Assembly (NCBI GenBank): GCA_038328705.1 | Contig: JBBQMG010000001.1 | Span: 1-64,000 of the forward strand | Reading direction: 5' to 3' | DNA length: 64,000 nucleotides | From: UBA668 sp038328705 | Lineage (GTDB): Bacteria > Actinomycetota > Acidimicrobiia > Acidimicrobiales > Ilumatobacteraceae | Shown: positions 1 to 9,063 of the stretch, in pieces | How the letters are laid out: the number at the start of each line of letters is the position of its first letter | How positions within the stretch are numbered: the stretch's first letter is position 1 | Program-made: the position numbers and the translations under genes | Notes under the pieces: generated by a model | Databases searched by the model: none | What the model was told of the DNA's origin: nothing | Seen by the model: only the letters and a program-made list of their open reading frames with translations

Positions 1-2
1 CC

Positions 3-1892
3 AACGGCAGCCACGACGACCAACCCACCCAGCAACCACCGGCGCCGCCGACGAGCGCCGCAGAGATGCGCGGTGGCCGGATGAACACGGTCGGTGTACC
101 GACCGAGAAGTCGAAGGACTTCTCCGCATCCAGCAAGCGCCTGTTCCGCCGCCTCGGCCCCGAACGCCCGAAGGCCTACCTCGTACTGGTGCTCGCCATC
201 CTGAGCGTGTCCCTAGTCGTGTCCGGTCCAAAGATCTTGGGTCACGCCACCAACCTCATCTTCGAGGGTCTCGTTCGCTCGTCGAAGGGCGGCGCGGGAA
301 TCGACTTCGGTGCACTGCACACGACGCTGTGGGTCGCTGTCGGCCTCTACCTCGCCGGGTACGCGTTGGCGTACCTGCAGGCATTCGTGTTGGCCGGTGT
401 TGTCCAACGCACGATGTATCGCCTGCGTGCCGACGTGGAGACGAAGCTGCATGCAATGCCGTTGTCGTACCTCGACCGCCAGGCTCGCGGCGATCTGCTC
501 AGCCGCGTCACCAACGACATCGACAACGTCGCGCAAAGCATGCAGCAGTCGCTGAGCCAGCTGTTGCAGGGCATTCTCACCATTGCCGGCACCATCGCCA
601 TGATGCTGTGGATCTCGTGGCAGCTGGCCCTCGTCGCAATCGTCACCGTGCCTGTGTCACTGATGCTGATGAAGTGGATCGCCGGTCATTCCAAGGGCAA
701 GTTCATCGCACAGTGGAAACACACGGGTGCACTCAACGCGCAGGTCGAGGAGACCTTCACCGGGCATCCGATCGTGAAGGCCTTCGGCCGCCAGCGCGAA
801 GCCCAAGCTCGCTTCGACGCCACCAACGACAAGCTCTACGAAGCCGGCTTCGCCGCACAGTTCATCAGCGGTTGCGTGCAGCCCGCGATGGTGATGATCG
901 GCAACCTGAACTACGTCGCCATCGCTGTCTTCGGCGGCCTCAAGGTGGCCAACGGCTCACTGGGCCTTGGCGATGTGCAGGCCTTCATCCAGTACTCGCG
1001 CCAGTTCGCCCAGCCGCTGACACAGACGGCCTCGATGGTCAACGTGCTGCAGTCAGGCATTGCCTCCGCCGAGCGCGTGTTCGAGCTGCTCGATGCACCC
1101 GAGCAGAGCCCCGACGTACCTGCCACCATCAACCCGTCGGCGGCAAAGGGCCGTGTCGAGTTCGTCGACGTCTCATTCCGGTACCGGGACGACACTCCAC
1201 TCATCGACCACCTGTCGCTGGTTGCCGAACCCGGCCAGACCGTGGCCATCGTTGGGCCCACGGGCGCCGGCAAGACAACGCTTGTCAACCTGATCATGCG
1301 CTTCTACGAACTCAACAGCGGCATCATCACACTCGACGGTCGCGACATCTCGCAGATGCCCCGTGCCGAGCTGCGCAGTGAGATGGGCATGGTGCTGCAG
1401 GACACCTGGCTGTTCGGCGGCACCATCCGCGAAAACATCGCATACGGCAACACCGAGGCCACTGAAGAACAGATCATGGCCGCCGCCAAGGCGTGCTACG
1501 TCGACCGTTTCGCCCACTCACTACCCCAGGGCTACGACACCGTGCTCGATGACGAGGGCAGCTCGGTGAGCGCCGGCGAGAAGCAGTTGCTCACCATCGC
1601 CCGAGCGTTCCTGGCCAACCCCACGATCCTGATCCTCGACGAGGCCACCAGCTCGGTGGACACGCGCACAGAAGTTTTGATTCAGAGGGCGATGGCAAAG
1701 CTGCGCGGCGGGCGCACCAGCTTCGTGATTGCGCACCGTCTGTCGACCATTCGTGACGCCGACGTCATTCTGGTGATGGATGCCGGCCGCATCGTCGAGC
1801 AGGGCTCGCACCATGACCTGTTGCAACGCCAGGGCGCCTACTTCACGTTGTACAACGCCCAGTTCGCCGGCGCCGCCGCGGACGTCAGCTGA
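3..1892 (+). CDS. ABC exporter half-transporter (fused membrane domain and ATPase), probably 5'-partial
   Basis: A type IV (multidrug/lipid exporter) ABC half-transporter of the inner membrane. Numbered from the ATG at 66, residues about 30-330 are the six-helix exporter domain and about 360-600 the nucleotide-binding domain. The ATPase shows Walker A GPTGAGKTT, a Q-loop (VLQDTW), the signature VSAGEKQ, Walker B ILILDEATSSVD with its catalytic Glu, and the H-loop IAHRLS, so the site is canonical. The frame is open from base 3 with no stop and encodes a Gln/Pro/Ala-rich stretch running into MRGGRM. Actinobacterial members of this family carry such disordered N-terminal tails, so the true start is probably left of the window; ATGs at 66 and 81 are alternatives. 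A second half-transporter upstream is likely, because these usually pair. The substrate cannot be inferred. The gene is followed by REP-like repeats. Confidence 0.9.
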   Translation, partial: NGSHDDQPTQQPPAPPTSAAEMRGGRMNTVGVPTEKSKDFSASSKRLFRRLGPERPKAYLVLVLAILSVSLVVSGPKILGHATNLIFEGLVRSSKGGAGIDFGALHTTLWVAVGLYLAGYALAYLQAFVLAGVVQRTMYRLRADVETKLHAMPLSYLDRQARGDLLSRVTNDIDNVAQSMQQSLSQLLQGILTIAGTIAMMLWISWQLALVAIVTVPVSLMLMKWIAGHSKGKFIAQWKHTGALNAQVEETFTGHPIVKAFGRQREAQARFDATNDKLYEAGFAAQFISGCVQPAMVMIGNLNYVAIAVFGGLKVANGSLGLGDVQAFIQYSRQFAQPLTQTASMVNVLQSGIASAERVFELLDAPEQSPDVPATINPSAAKGRVEFVDVSFRYRDDTPLIDHLSLVAEPGQTVAIVGPTGAGKTTLVNLIMRFYELNSGIITLDGRDISQMPRAELRSEMGMVLQDTWLFGGTIRENIAYGNTEATEEQIMAAAKACYVDRFAHSLPQGYDTVLDDEGSSVSAGEKQLLTIARAFLANPTILILDEATSSVDTRTEVLIQRAMAKLRGGRTSFVIAHRLSTIRDADVILVMDAGRIVEQGSHHDLLQRQGAYFTLYNAQFAGAAADVS

Positions 1893-1901
1893 TTGCGCTG
1901 A

Positions 1902-2010
1902 CCGAGCTTTGGCGTTGGGCGGCCCTCCGACGGTACGCCAGCGCCGACTTGATTGACCCTTCCCGAGCTTTGGCGTTGGGCGGCCCTCAGGCGGCGCGCC
2001 AGCGCCGAAG
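1902..2010. repeat. Two tandem copies of a REP-like palindromic intergenic repeat
   Basis: A 26-nt block beginning ccgagctttggcg is identical at 1902-1927 and 1963-1988, 61 nt apart. In the second copy its left part (gctttggcgttgg) can pair, with G-T wobbles, with ccagcgccgaagc at about 1999-2011; the first copy has a shorter version of this arm (gccagcgccga). Each unit is therefore an imperfect hairpin of about 45-50 nt. A related pair in the opposite orientation lies after the superoxide dismutase gene (43728-43835). The copies sit between two convergent genes and may act as a transcription terminator or as a mobile REP-type element; the function is inference. Confidence 0.6.
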
Positions 2011-2018
2011 CCTCGGCG

Positions 2019-3962
2019 TCAGCTGACTGGGGCAACGTGCACGACGGTGTCGTTGAAGCAGGCGCCGTTGATCAGTGCATCACCGGTTGCAGGTGTCAGC
2101 GTGTTGACGCCACAGCCATCCGCGTGATGACGCAACCAGACACCCTTGCTCATCACGGCCACACCCGGGCGGGTGTCGGCGTTGACCTCGACGGGAACGG
2201 TGATGGAACCGGCCTCGTTCCATACGCGCACGGTCTGGCCCGCAACGACGCCACACGCAGCCGCGTCGACTGGATGCAACAGGATTGCGAGCGACGGACT
2301 TTGGAACTCGCCGAACATCGAGTTCACCAGCTTCGAGGACGCCGGCGAGATCAGGATGAGCGCCCCGCGCGCGACCGGCAGATCGACGTGGTGGGGAACG
2401 CCTTGCACGGGGTCCATCAACTGCGCGCGGCCGCCTACCGGCTCCGTATCGACGAACTGCCGTGACGGCACCACCGCCTCACGCGGCCCTGCGTCGGCAA
2501 CCGCATCCGACATGTGTGCGGTGGTCCAGTCGAAACCGAAGGCGCGGGCCAGCGCAAGACCGGTATCGTCATTCGAACGGCTCTCTCCCACCGGGGCGAT
2601 GACTTGTGTCACGGGCATCACCATCAGCGAGCCGTAGCTGGACGCGACATCGCTGATCTCGAAACTGGTGGTCGCGGGCAGTACTACATCGGCAAACCGG
2701 GTGGTGTCGGTCAGCACCTGCTCGTGCACGACTGTGAACACATCGTCGCGACTGAAGGCGGCCACAACAGCCTGCTGATCGGGGCACATCACCAGCGGGT
2801 TGGAGCCCTGCACGAACAGCACCTCGCATGGATCGCCCGAATCGGGTGCCATCCACTGGCCCACTTGATGCAGCGGCAGCGATCGGCGTGGTAGGTCGTT
2901 GAAGGCATCCTGCGGCCAACGCCTACGCGGCTTTGCCGCGCCGGCAGAGGTGGAACCGATGACGCCGCTGCCCTGCTGCCCGAAGTGACCGCCCAGCACG
3001 GGTAGCGACAGAATTGCGCGACAAGCGGCGCCACCGTTGGCGTTGCGTTCCTGCCCCCAGCCGATGCGCAGCATGCTCGGCCGGGTGGTGCCCCACCAGT
3101 CCGCGAGCGTGACGATGTCCGACTCCTCCAGACCGGTGACTTCTGCGGCGCGCTCCACCGTCCACTCGGCTGCCGCCGCCAGGAACTCATCGGCCCCGGT
3201 CGCATGTGCCTCGGAGAACTCGCGATCCAGATGGCCGTTGCGGGCCCAGTGATTGGCGATCGCAAAGGCGAGCACGGTGTCGGTACCCGGCCGGACAGCC
3301 AGATGGAGGTCGGCGCGCTTTGCCATCGCGGTGCGACGCGGATCGATGACGACGACCTTGGCACCGGCAGCCACCGCGTGCTGCACGAGGGGCGGGAAAT
3401 GGGTATTGCTGATCGTCGGGTTCGCTCCCCAAATGACCACCAACTTGCTGTGCACCACATCCCGCGGATCGGCGGAGGCCATTTCGCCGAACACGCTGAC
3501 CCATGCCGCGCCCATCGTCTCGGCGCAAATGGTGTGATCGATGATGGTGGCCCCGATCGCCGCGAAGAACGCTTCCGACAGGCTCGCCCGCTCGAGAACG
3601 GCAGCCGACGAGTTGTAGGTGAACGCCACCACTGCATCGGCGCCCTTGCTGTCGATTGCTCGACGCATGCGACCGACGATCAAAGCGGTCGCTTCCTCCC
3701 ATGTGGCCTCGCGAAACTCGCCGGCACCCTTTGGCCCGGTGCGCACGAGCGGGGTCATCACTCGTTCGGGCGCGTACACCCGCTGTGCGTGACGCTTCAC
3801 CTTCGCGCAGATCCAGCCATCGGTGAACGGGTTGTCGGGCGACGCATCGACATTGGTGATGCGCCCGTTGGTCACGGTGACTGCCAGCGAGCAGGCGTCG
3901 GGACAATCGAGGGTGCAGGCCGTGTGGATGACGCTGATGTTGGAACGGCTCGTGTCGGTCAT
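2019..3962 (-). CDS. Molybdopterin-dependent oxidoreductase (DMSO reductase/formate dehydrogenase superfamily)
   Basis: A 647-residue catalytic subunit binding bis-molybdopterin guanine dinucleotide and probably one N-terminal [4Fe-4S] cluster. The N-terminus shows the cluster ligands in HTACTLDCPDACSL (Cys-x3-Cys-x3-Cys), with a fourth Cys in WICAK. Molybdopterin-binding segments follow (VIWGANPTISNTH, VVIDPRRTAMAKRAD), and the C-terminus is a molydopterin dinucleotide-binding beta barrel. There is no Tat signal, so it is probably cytoplasmic. No iron-sulfur or membrane subunit is adjacent, as in many single-subunit actinobacterial relatives whose substrates are unknown. It is divergent from yjjI with a 99-nt gap that must hold both promoters. 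That arrangement, and the redox genes beyond, suggest a shared anaerobic or electron-transfer role, which is inference. The substrate is not predictable. Confidence 0.88.
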   Translation of the reverse strand: MTDTSRSNISVIHTACTLDCPDACSLAVTVTNGRITNVDASPDNPFTDGWICAKVKRHAQRVYAPERVMTPLVRTGPKGAGEFREATWEEATALIVGRMRRAIDSKGADAVVAFTYNSSAAVLERASLSEAFFAAIGATIIDHTICAETMGAAWVSVFGEMASADPRDVVHSKLVVIWGANPTISNTHFPPLVQHAVAAGAKVVVIDPRRTAMAKRADLHLAVRPGTDTVLAFAIANHWARNGHLDREFSEAHATGADEFLAAAAEWTVERAAEVTGLEESDIVTLADWWGTTRPSMLRIGWGQERNANGGAACRAILSLPVLGGHFGQQGSGVIGSTSAGAAKPRRRWPQDAFNDLPRRSLPLHQVGQWMAPDSGDPCEVLFVQGSNPLVMCPDQQAVVAAFSRDDVFTVVHEQVLTDTTRFADVVLPATTSFEISDVASSYGSLMVMPVTQVIAPVGESRSNDDTGLALARAFGFDWTTAHMSDAVADAGPREAVVPSRQFVDTEPVGGRAQLMDPVQGVPHHVDLPVARGALILISPASSKLVNSMFGEFQSPSLAILLHPVDAAACGVVAGQTVRVWNEAGSITVPVEVNADTRPGVAVMSKGVWLRHHADGCGVNTLTPATGDALINGACFNDTVVHVAPVS

Positions 3963-4061
3963 GACGCGGGTCTAGCCGAACGGCTGCGACGTGGCAAGCA
4001 ACACCAGGCAAGTGACCTTTGCCCCTAACCCGCGATGCGCCGTGATACGTACCGTTGAGTC

Positions 4062-5612
4062 ATGGAAATGCAAGAGTTCCGCTCTCGCGCCGAGGCCATC
4101 GTGCGCGACAGTGCGCTTGGCTACGACCAGAAGCTGCGCCGTCTCGCCGCGCTCGCCACCGAGGCGATCGAGTACCCATTTCTGTCCGACGCGTGCCGAG
4201 AGGCGCTCGACAAACGGGTGATCTGCGACATGTACGAGGGCAACGCGCCGTACACGGCGCGATACATCCTTCCCGACTACGCGAAGGCGATGGCGCAGGG
4301 CTCTGCGCACCTCGAACTGGAACCGCCGACCACCCTCGACGAAGCGCTCACGTTCCTGCAGGTGATGTACGCCCACGTGCCGTCGGTGACCACGTACCCC
4401 GTTTACCTCGGCGATCTCGACCGGCTGCTCGAACCGTTCGTGGACGGTATCAGCGATCGCGACCTCGACGAGAAGCTACGACGGTTCTGGATCGGTCTCG
4501 ACCGCATGGTGCCCGACGCGTTCGCGCACACAGACCTTGGCCCCACCGACGGCCGGGTGGTGCGATCGATCCTGCGTGTCGAGCGCTCACTGCGCCAGGT
4601 GGTGCCGAACATCACATTGCGGGTCGACCCCACGCTCACACCCGACGACCTCGTGTACGACGCGGTCGCCACGGTGTTCCAGACCGGCAAGCCGCACTTC
4701 GTGAACCACCCGATGATGGTCGCCGATCACGGCGAGGCATACGCCGCTGTGAGTTGCTACAACTCGCTCAAGATCGGTGGCGGTGCCCACACACTCGTCC
4801 GCATGAATCTGAAGGAGGTGGTGTTGCGTCACACCGGCGGCGTCGATGCGTTCCTCGCCGACACGCTACCCCGCTTCGTCGAGCTCACCGCCGAACTGGC
4901 TGAAGCACGCATTCGCTCGCTGGTCGAACAGCAGCGCTTCTTCGACACGCATTGGCTGGCCGCCGAAGGTCTGATCTCCATCGACCGCTTCTCGGCGATG
5001 TTCGGCGTGTTCGGGCTGGCAGAGGCCGTGAACCTGTTGATGGCCCATGAGGGGGAACCGGGCCGGTACGGCCACGACGCCGCGGCCGATGCGGTGAGTT
5101 ATCGCATCGTCGAGCGCGTGGCCGAACTGGTCGCGAAGCGGCCGATGCCGTATTGCGAGGGCGGTGGAGGGCGCTGCTACCTGCACTCCCAGAGTGGCAT
5201 CGACCTCGACCGAGACGTCACCGCAGGCACCCGCGTCCCCGTCGGCGAAGAGCCGGGCATGCTCGACCACATCCTGACGTGCGCCCCGCACCACCGACTG
5301 TTCTCAGCGGGCATCAGCGATGTTTTCCACGTGGACGACACCGCTCTCGCCAACCCGCAGGCCGTGGTCGACATCATCCGCGGTGCCTTCCGTTCCGGCA
5401 TGCGCGACTTCACGTTCAATCTCGACTCGAACGAGTTCATTCGCATCACCGGCTATCTCGTGCGCAAGAGCGACCTGATCGACATCGACACCAAGGGCGC
5501 ATTGCACAGCAGCGACTACCTGGCCGCCGGTTCGGAGAGCTCGTACCACTTGACCCAACGAGCTGTGAAGAGGATCGGCTGCTATGAACTCAGCCCGCGG
5601 CCTGATCACTGA
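4062..5612 (+). CDS. yjjI: YjjI family glycyl radical enzyme
   Basis: A 516-residue protein of the YjjI (DUF3029) family, the same length as E. coli YjjI. The family is classed with glycyl radical enzymes; its substrate is unknown. Near the C-terminus the sequence RITGYLVR matches the RVxGY-type glycyl radical loop and puts the radical on about Gly464. A candidate thiyl-radical cysteine, about Cys232, lies in VSCYNSLKIGGGAHTL. The dedicated activase yjjW follows and starts 29 nt inside this gene, so translation is coupled. Glycyl radical enzymes are cleaved by oxygen, so activity implies micro-oxic or anoxic episodes, although the window also encodes superoxide dismutase and oxygenases. It is divergent from the molybdopterin oxidoreductase. 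The start is the first ATG; no clear Shine-Dalgarno is visible. Confidence 0.9.
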   Translation: MEMQEFRSRAEAIVRDSALGYDQKLRRLAALATEAIEYPFLSDACREALDKRVICDMYEGNAPYTARYILPDYAKAMAQGSAHLELEPPTTLDEALTFLQVMYAHVPSVTTYPVYLGDLDRLLEPFVDGISDRDLDEKLRRFWIGLDRMVPDAFAHTDLGPTDGRVVRSILRVERSLRQVVPNITLRVDPTLTPDDLVYDAVATVFQTGKPHFVNHPMMVADHGEAYAAVSCYNSLKIGGGAHTLVRMNLKEVVLRHTGGVDAFLADTLPRFVELTAELAEARIRSLVEQQRFFDTHWLAAEGLISIDRFSAMFGVFGLAEAVNLLMAHEGEPGRYGHDAAADAVSYRIVERVAELVAKRPMPYCEGGGGRCYLHSQSGIDLDRDVTAGTRVPVGEEPGMLDHILTCAPHHRLFSAGISDVFHVDDTALANPQAVVDIIRGAFRSGMRDFTFNLDSNEFIRITGYLVRKSDLIDIDTKGALHSSDYLAAGSESSYHLTQRAVKRIGCYELSPRPDH

Positions 5613-6441
5613 CACCATCGCGTTCTCGAGCGTCGACGGCCCAGGCAACCGGTTCGTCGTGTTCCTGCAGGGCTGCAACTTCGACTGCATTGCCTGCCAC
5701 AACCCGTACACGATCAACGTGTGCAACGACTGCGGCGACTGCCTGGCCACCTGCTCGACGGGCGCACTCACGTTCGGCAACGACGGGCACGTGGCCTGGA
5801 ACGAGGCCGTGTGCGAGGGAACCGACACCTGCCTTGCAACCTGCTCATGGGATGCCACACCGAAGGCCCGGTCTCGTCAGGTCGACGAACTGCTGGCCGA
5901 CATCCGCCGGGCCGCACCCTTCCTGTCGGGCATCACCGTGTCGGGCGGTGAGGCGACCCAGCAGGTGGAGTTCGTCCACGCGCTGTTCTCCGCTGTCAAG
6001 GCCGACCCGGCACTGCACCACCTTACGTGCTTCATCGACTCGAACGGCTCGGCAGCGCGCGAGGTGTGGTCGCGTCTCGCTCCGGTGATGGACGGGGCGA
6101 TGATCGACCTGAAGTGCATCGACCCGCAGATCCACCACGTGATGACAGGGCAGCCGAACGACCAGGTACTCGAATCCATCCGCTATCTCGACGCCCTCGG
6201 CAAGCTCCACGAAGTGCGTCTGCTGCTCATCCCCGGCGTGAACGACGACCCGGATCTGCTGCGCCGCACCGCTGACTGGCTGGCCGACGTCGACCCACTG
6301 ATGCGGTTGAAACTCATCGGTTTCCGTTCACATGGCGTGCGGCCCAACGGGCGCGAGTTGGTGCAACCCTCCGCCGAACACATGTCCCGCTATCGCGACG
6401 CGTTCGCGAACCGCTCGCAATTCAGCGTCTGCTGCATCTAG
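5584..6441 (+). CDS. yjjW: YjjW family glycyl radical enzyme activase (radical SAM)
   Basis: A 285-residue radical SAM enzyme that would use S-adenosylmethionine and a [4Fe-4S] cluster to install the glycyl radical on YjjI. The radical SAM motif is CNFDCIACH (Cys-x3-Cys-x2-Cys) near residue 33. Extra cysteines follow at about residues 48-85 (CNDCGDCLATCS, then CEGTDTCLATCS), forming a ferredoxin-like insert for auxiliary clusters as in other activases. A later SGGEATQQ segment matches the GGE motif. The ATG at 5584 has AAGAGG about 7 nt upstream, inside the end of yjjI. The stop codon lies in the left arm of a 12-bp inverted repeat (6439-6484). An electron donor is needed for SAM cleavage; the FixX-like ferredoxin downstream is a candidate, which is inference. 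Confidence 0.9.
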   Translation: MNSARGLITDTIAFSSVDGPGNRFVVFLQGCNFDCIACHNPYTINVCNDCGDCLATCSTGALTFGNDGHVAWNEAVCEGTDTCLATCSWDATPKARSRQVDELLADIRRAAPFLSGITVSGGEATQQVEFVHALFSAVKADPALHHLTCFIDSNGSAAREVWSRLAPVMDGAMIDLKCIDPQIHHVMTGQPNDQVLESIRYLDALGKLHEVRLLLIPGVNDDPDLLRRTADWLADVDPLMRLKLIGFRSHGVRPNGRELVQPSAEHMSRYRDAFANRSQFSVCCI

Positions 6442-6484
6442 CTCTGATCGTTCCCACCAGGGTTCTCATGACCGATCAGAGCTA
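6439..6484 (+). terminator. 12-bp perfect inverted repeat between yjjW and the ETF genes
   Basis: TAGCTCTGATCG (6439-6450) and CGATCAGAGCTA (6473-6484) are exact reverse complements around a 22-nt loop. The left arm contains the yjjW stop codon. The loop contains an ATG (6468) in the frame of the next gene, so the etfA start is more likely 6495, beyond the hairpin. No T-run follows, so it could be an intrinsic terminator of the actinobacterial type, an attenuator or an mRNA processing site that uncouples yjjIW from the downstream genes. Confidence 0.5.
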
Positions 6485-6494
6485 CTCTGCAGCG

Positions 6495-7406
6495 ATGATC
6501 GCAGTGGTGGTGGTTCGCGCGGGACAGCTCCCTGCAGGCGGGGCGGAAGCCATTGCCGAATGCGCCGGCCGAGCAGTGCTCGTCGGCAGCGAACTGGCCG
6601 CCGCCCTCGCCGACCTGACCGGCATTGCGACCGAAGTGACCACCGTCGAGCTGGCCGATTTCCTGCCAGGCGCCTGGGCCCACGCCCTGGCGCCGTTGTT
6701 CGCCGACGAGCCGGCGCTGGTGTTGCCCGGCTCGCCCGACGGCCGCGACCTGGCACCCCGGCTGGCCTCCCTGCTGCAGCGTCCTCTGTTCGCCGGCGCC
6801 ACCTCCATCAGTCCCCAGCGCATCGAGATGGCGCGCAACGGCGGTCGCGAGCTTCACTCCAGCTCACCGGGCCCTGAATTCGTCGCCACACTGCAGCCAG
6901 GCGTGCGCGGCGTGGAGGCAAACCCCGACCTGGCCACGCCAACCGTGACGGCCGTGAACCTCACGCTCACCGAGGATGAACACGATGCCAGCGTGCTCGC
7001 CGTGCACCCGCCCGACCCCGCAACTGTCGATCTGGCCGAGGCGCCACGAATCGTTGGCGGCGGCGCCGGGTTGGACGGACCGGAGCGAATCGAGCAGCTC
7101 GCCCACGTCGGGGCCACACTGGGCGCCAGCATGGGCGCGACACGCGTGGTCACCGACCGCGGCTGGGTGCCCCACGAACGCCAGATTGGTACCACCGGCG
7201 TGGTCGTCGACCCTGACCTGTACCTGGCCTTTGGTGTCAGCGGCGCGGTGCAGCACACCAGCGGCCTGGGCAACCCGGCGCACATCATCTCGGTCAACAC
7301 CGACCAGCACTGCCCGATGATGCAACTGGCCGACCTGGCGATCGTTGCGGACGCCAACGAGACACTGGCAGCACTGGATGCGCTGCTCACCGGTGGCACC
7401 GCATGA
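6495..7406 (+). CDS. etfA: Electron transfer flavoprotein alpha subunit (FixB/EtfA-like, mycofactocin-linked context)
   Basis: About 303 residues. The C-terminal half carries the FAD-binding domain of EtfA/FixB: IVGGGAGL, a GATRVVTDRGWVPHERQIGT segment and the nucleotide contacts TSGLGNPAHIISVNTD. The N-terminal half (MIAVVVVRAGQLPAGG) is the divergent alpha/beta domain. With the beta subunit (9060-9851) it would form a soluble FAD heterodimer carrying electrons between dehydrogenases and the FixC/FixX quinone oxidoreductase. The ATG at 6495 is preferred because the alternative at 6468 lies in the loop of a strong hairpin; neither has an obvious Shine-Dalgarno. It overlaps fixC by 4 nt (ATGA). 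The gene order alpha, FixC, FixX, beta, then mftE/mftF, suggests a dedicated electron route rather than general beta-oxidation; that is inference. Confidence 0.85.
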   Translation: MIAVVVVRAGQLPAGGAEAIAECAGRAVLVGSELAAALADLTGIATEVTTVELADFLPGAWAHALAPLFADEPALVLPGSPDGRDLAPRLASLLQRPLFAGATSISPQRIEMARNGGRELHSSSPGPEFVATLQPGVRGVEANPDLATPTVTAVNLTLTEDEHDASVLAVHPPDPATVDLAEAPRIVGGGAGLDGPERIEQLAHVGATLGASMGATRVVTDRGWVPHERQIGTTGVVVDPDLYLAFGVSGAVQHTSGLGNPAHIISVNTDQHCPMMQLADLAIVADANETLAALDALLTGGTA

Positions 7407-8722
7407 CCGACGAAACCACGGCAACGGACGTCGATGTCATCGTCGTCGGGGGCGGGCCGGCCGGTTCGTGCGCGGCGCTGGTCGCCGCCCGCGCCGGCCT
7501 TTCGGTGGTGCTGTTGGAACGTGGGCCGTTCCCCGGCAGCAAGAACATGTACGGCGGCGTGGTCTACCCGCGCATTCTCGACGAGTTGATCCCCAACTGG
7601 TGGGAGGAGGCCCCAATCCAGCGGTGGGTCACGCGACGCAGCACGATGTTGCTCACCGACACGCAAGCGCTGACGGTCGACTTCCGCGCGGAGGCCTGGG
7701 GCAAGCCGCCGTACAACGGGGCCACCGCCTTCCGCCCCGACTTCGACAACTGGCTGGCCGGTCACGCACAGGCTGCTGGCGCGCAATTGATCACCAGCAC
7801 CACCGCCACCGGGCTGCTGCGCGACAACACCGGCAAGGTCGTGGGTGTACGCACCGACCGGCCCGATGGCGACCTGCACGCACATGTGGTAATCGCCTGC
7901 GACGGCGTCAACAGCTTCCTCTCCAAGGAGGCCGGCCTCTACGAGCACACCGATGCAAAGCACTTCACGCTCGGCGTGAAGGAGACGTTGGCGCTGCCCA
8001 AGGACGTGATCGACGAGCGCTTCGGCGTACGCGGTCGCGAGGGTGTTGACATCGAGATCATCGGCGCCACGGGCGGGGTCAACGGCGGCGGCTTCCTCTA
8101 CACCAACCTCGACACAATAGCCGTTGGCGTGGTGCTCAAGCTCAACAAGCTTGGCTCGCAACAGCAACGGCCGGAGCAGATCATCGCCTCGCTCAAGCAG
8201 CATTCGGCGATCGCGCCACTGGTGCAAGACGGTGAGCTGAAGGAGTACAGCGCGCCTCACATCCACGCGGCAGGGTTGAAGCTGATGCCGAATATGACCA
8301 CCGACGGCATGCTCGTGGCCGGCGATGCCGCCGCGCTGTGCCTGGCCGCCGGCATCTGGTTGGAGGGCGTCAACTTCGCCATGGCCAGCGGCATGTACGC
8401 CGGCGAAACCGCAGTCGAGGCGGTTCGAGCGGGCGACACCAGCGCCGGTGGCCTGGCCGGCTACCAGCGGCGCCTCAGCGACACCTTCGTTCTGCGCGAC
8501 CATCGCAAGCTGCGCCGGGCACCCGAGTTGGTGCTCAGCGATCGCGTGCAACACCTCTACCCAGGCATGGTTGCCAACGTGGTCGAGCGTATGTTCCGTG
8601 TCGACAACCCCACGCCCAAGCCGGGTGTGCGACGCATTCTCAACCAGGAGCGCAAGCGTGCCGGTGTTCGCCGCCGCGACCTGCTGCGCGATGGGTGGAC
8701 AGGTTTCAGGAGCTTCGGATGA
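7403..8722 (+). CDS. fixC: FixC-like flavoprotein (ETF:quinone oxidoreductase family)
   Basis: A 439-residue FAD protein of the FixC/ETF-QO family. The Rossmann motif VIVVGGGPAGSCAAL starts near residue 12 and the distal FAD motif GMLVAGDAAALCLA lies near residue 310. The middle region has the membrane-associating, substrate-facing fold of geranylgeranyl-reductase-like flavoproteins. It would take electrons from the ETF dimer and, with the separate ferredoxin FixX, pass them to quinone at the inner face of the membrane. It overlaps etfA by 4 nt and fixX by 4 nt, indicating tight translational coupling. Full-length eukaryotic ETF-QO fuses the FixC and FixX parts; here they are separate, as in nitrogen-fixing and enteric FixCX systems. 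Confidence 0.92.
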   Translation: MTDETTATDVDVIVVGGGPAGSCAALVAARAGLSVVLLERGPFPGSKNMYGGVVYPRILDELIPNWWEEAPIQRWVTRRSTMLLTDTQALTVDFRAEAWGKPPYNGATAFRPDFDNWLAGHAQAAGAQLITSTTATGLLRDNTGKVVGVRTDRPDGDLHAHVVIACDGVNSFLSKEAGLYEHTDAKHFTLGVKETLALPKDVIDERFGVRGREGVDIEIIGATGGVNGGGFLYTNLDTIAVGVVLKLNKLGSQQQRPEQIIASLKQHSAIAPLVQDGELKEYSAPHIHAAGLKLMPNMTTDGMLVAGDAAALCLAAGIWLEGVNFAMASGMYAGETAVEAVRAGDTSAGGLAGYQRRLSDTFVLRDHRKLRRAPELVLSDRVQHLYPGMVANVVERMFRVDNPTPKPGVRRILNQERKRAGVRRRDLLRDGWTGFRSFG

Positions 8723-9063
8723 CCGACCATTCCGGCGACACCAGGTCGCACCCCGCACAGATTCTCGCCCCCAACGAGTGGGGCGGCATGTCGTTTCAAG
8801 AACGGATGGCAACAGCCGAGTTCCGCATTCACCATCAGGCGCACATCGTGGTCGATGGCTCGGTGTGTGAAGGCTGCAGCACACGCGAGTGCATCGTTGC
8901 CTGCCCGGCCAACCTGTTCATTCCCACCAGTGATGGCGGCATCGTGTTCAACCACGAACAGTGCTTCGAGTGCGGCACCTGCTACCTCGTGTGCAACAAA
9001 GAGGGCGCCATCAGTTGGAACTACCCGGAGGGCGGCCACGGCGTCGTCTTCCGTCGCACATGA
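8719..9063 (+). CDS. fixX: FixX-like ferredoxin
   Basis: A 114-residue ferredoxin-like protein. The clusters are in CEGCSTRECIVACP and, after a spacer, CFECGTCYLVC. The second is a regular Cys-x2-Cys-x2-Cys set and the first is the irregular set typical of FixX, so probably one [4Fe-4S] cluster is bound, as in the ferredoxin domain of ETF-QO. The ATG at 8719 overlaps the fixC stop (ATGA), and the stop overlaps the next start in the same way. The N-terminal 40 residues extend beyond a minimal FixX and contain no recognisable domain. It is likely the electron relay from FixC to quinone. Confidence 0.9.
   Translation: MTDHSGDTRSHPAQILAPNEWGGMSFQERMATAEFRIHHQAHIVVDGSVCEGCSTRECIVACPANLFIPTSDGGIVFNHEQCFECGTCYLVCNKEGAISWNYPEGGHGVVFRRT

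Noticed and set aside
6854..8884. A 676-codon open frame on the minus strand opposite etfA, fixC and the start of fixX
   Set aside because: It is a high-GC shadow of the well-supported plus-strand genes, has no recognisable domain, and would overlap them fully.
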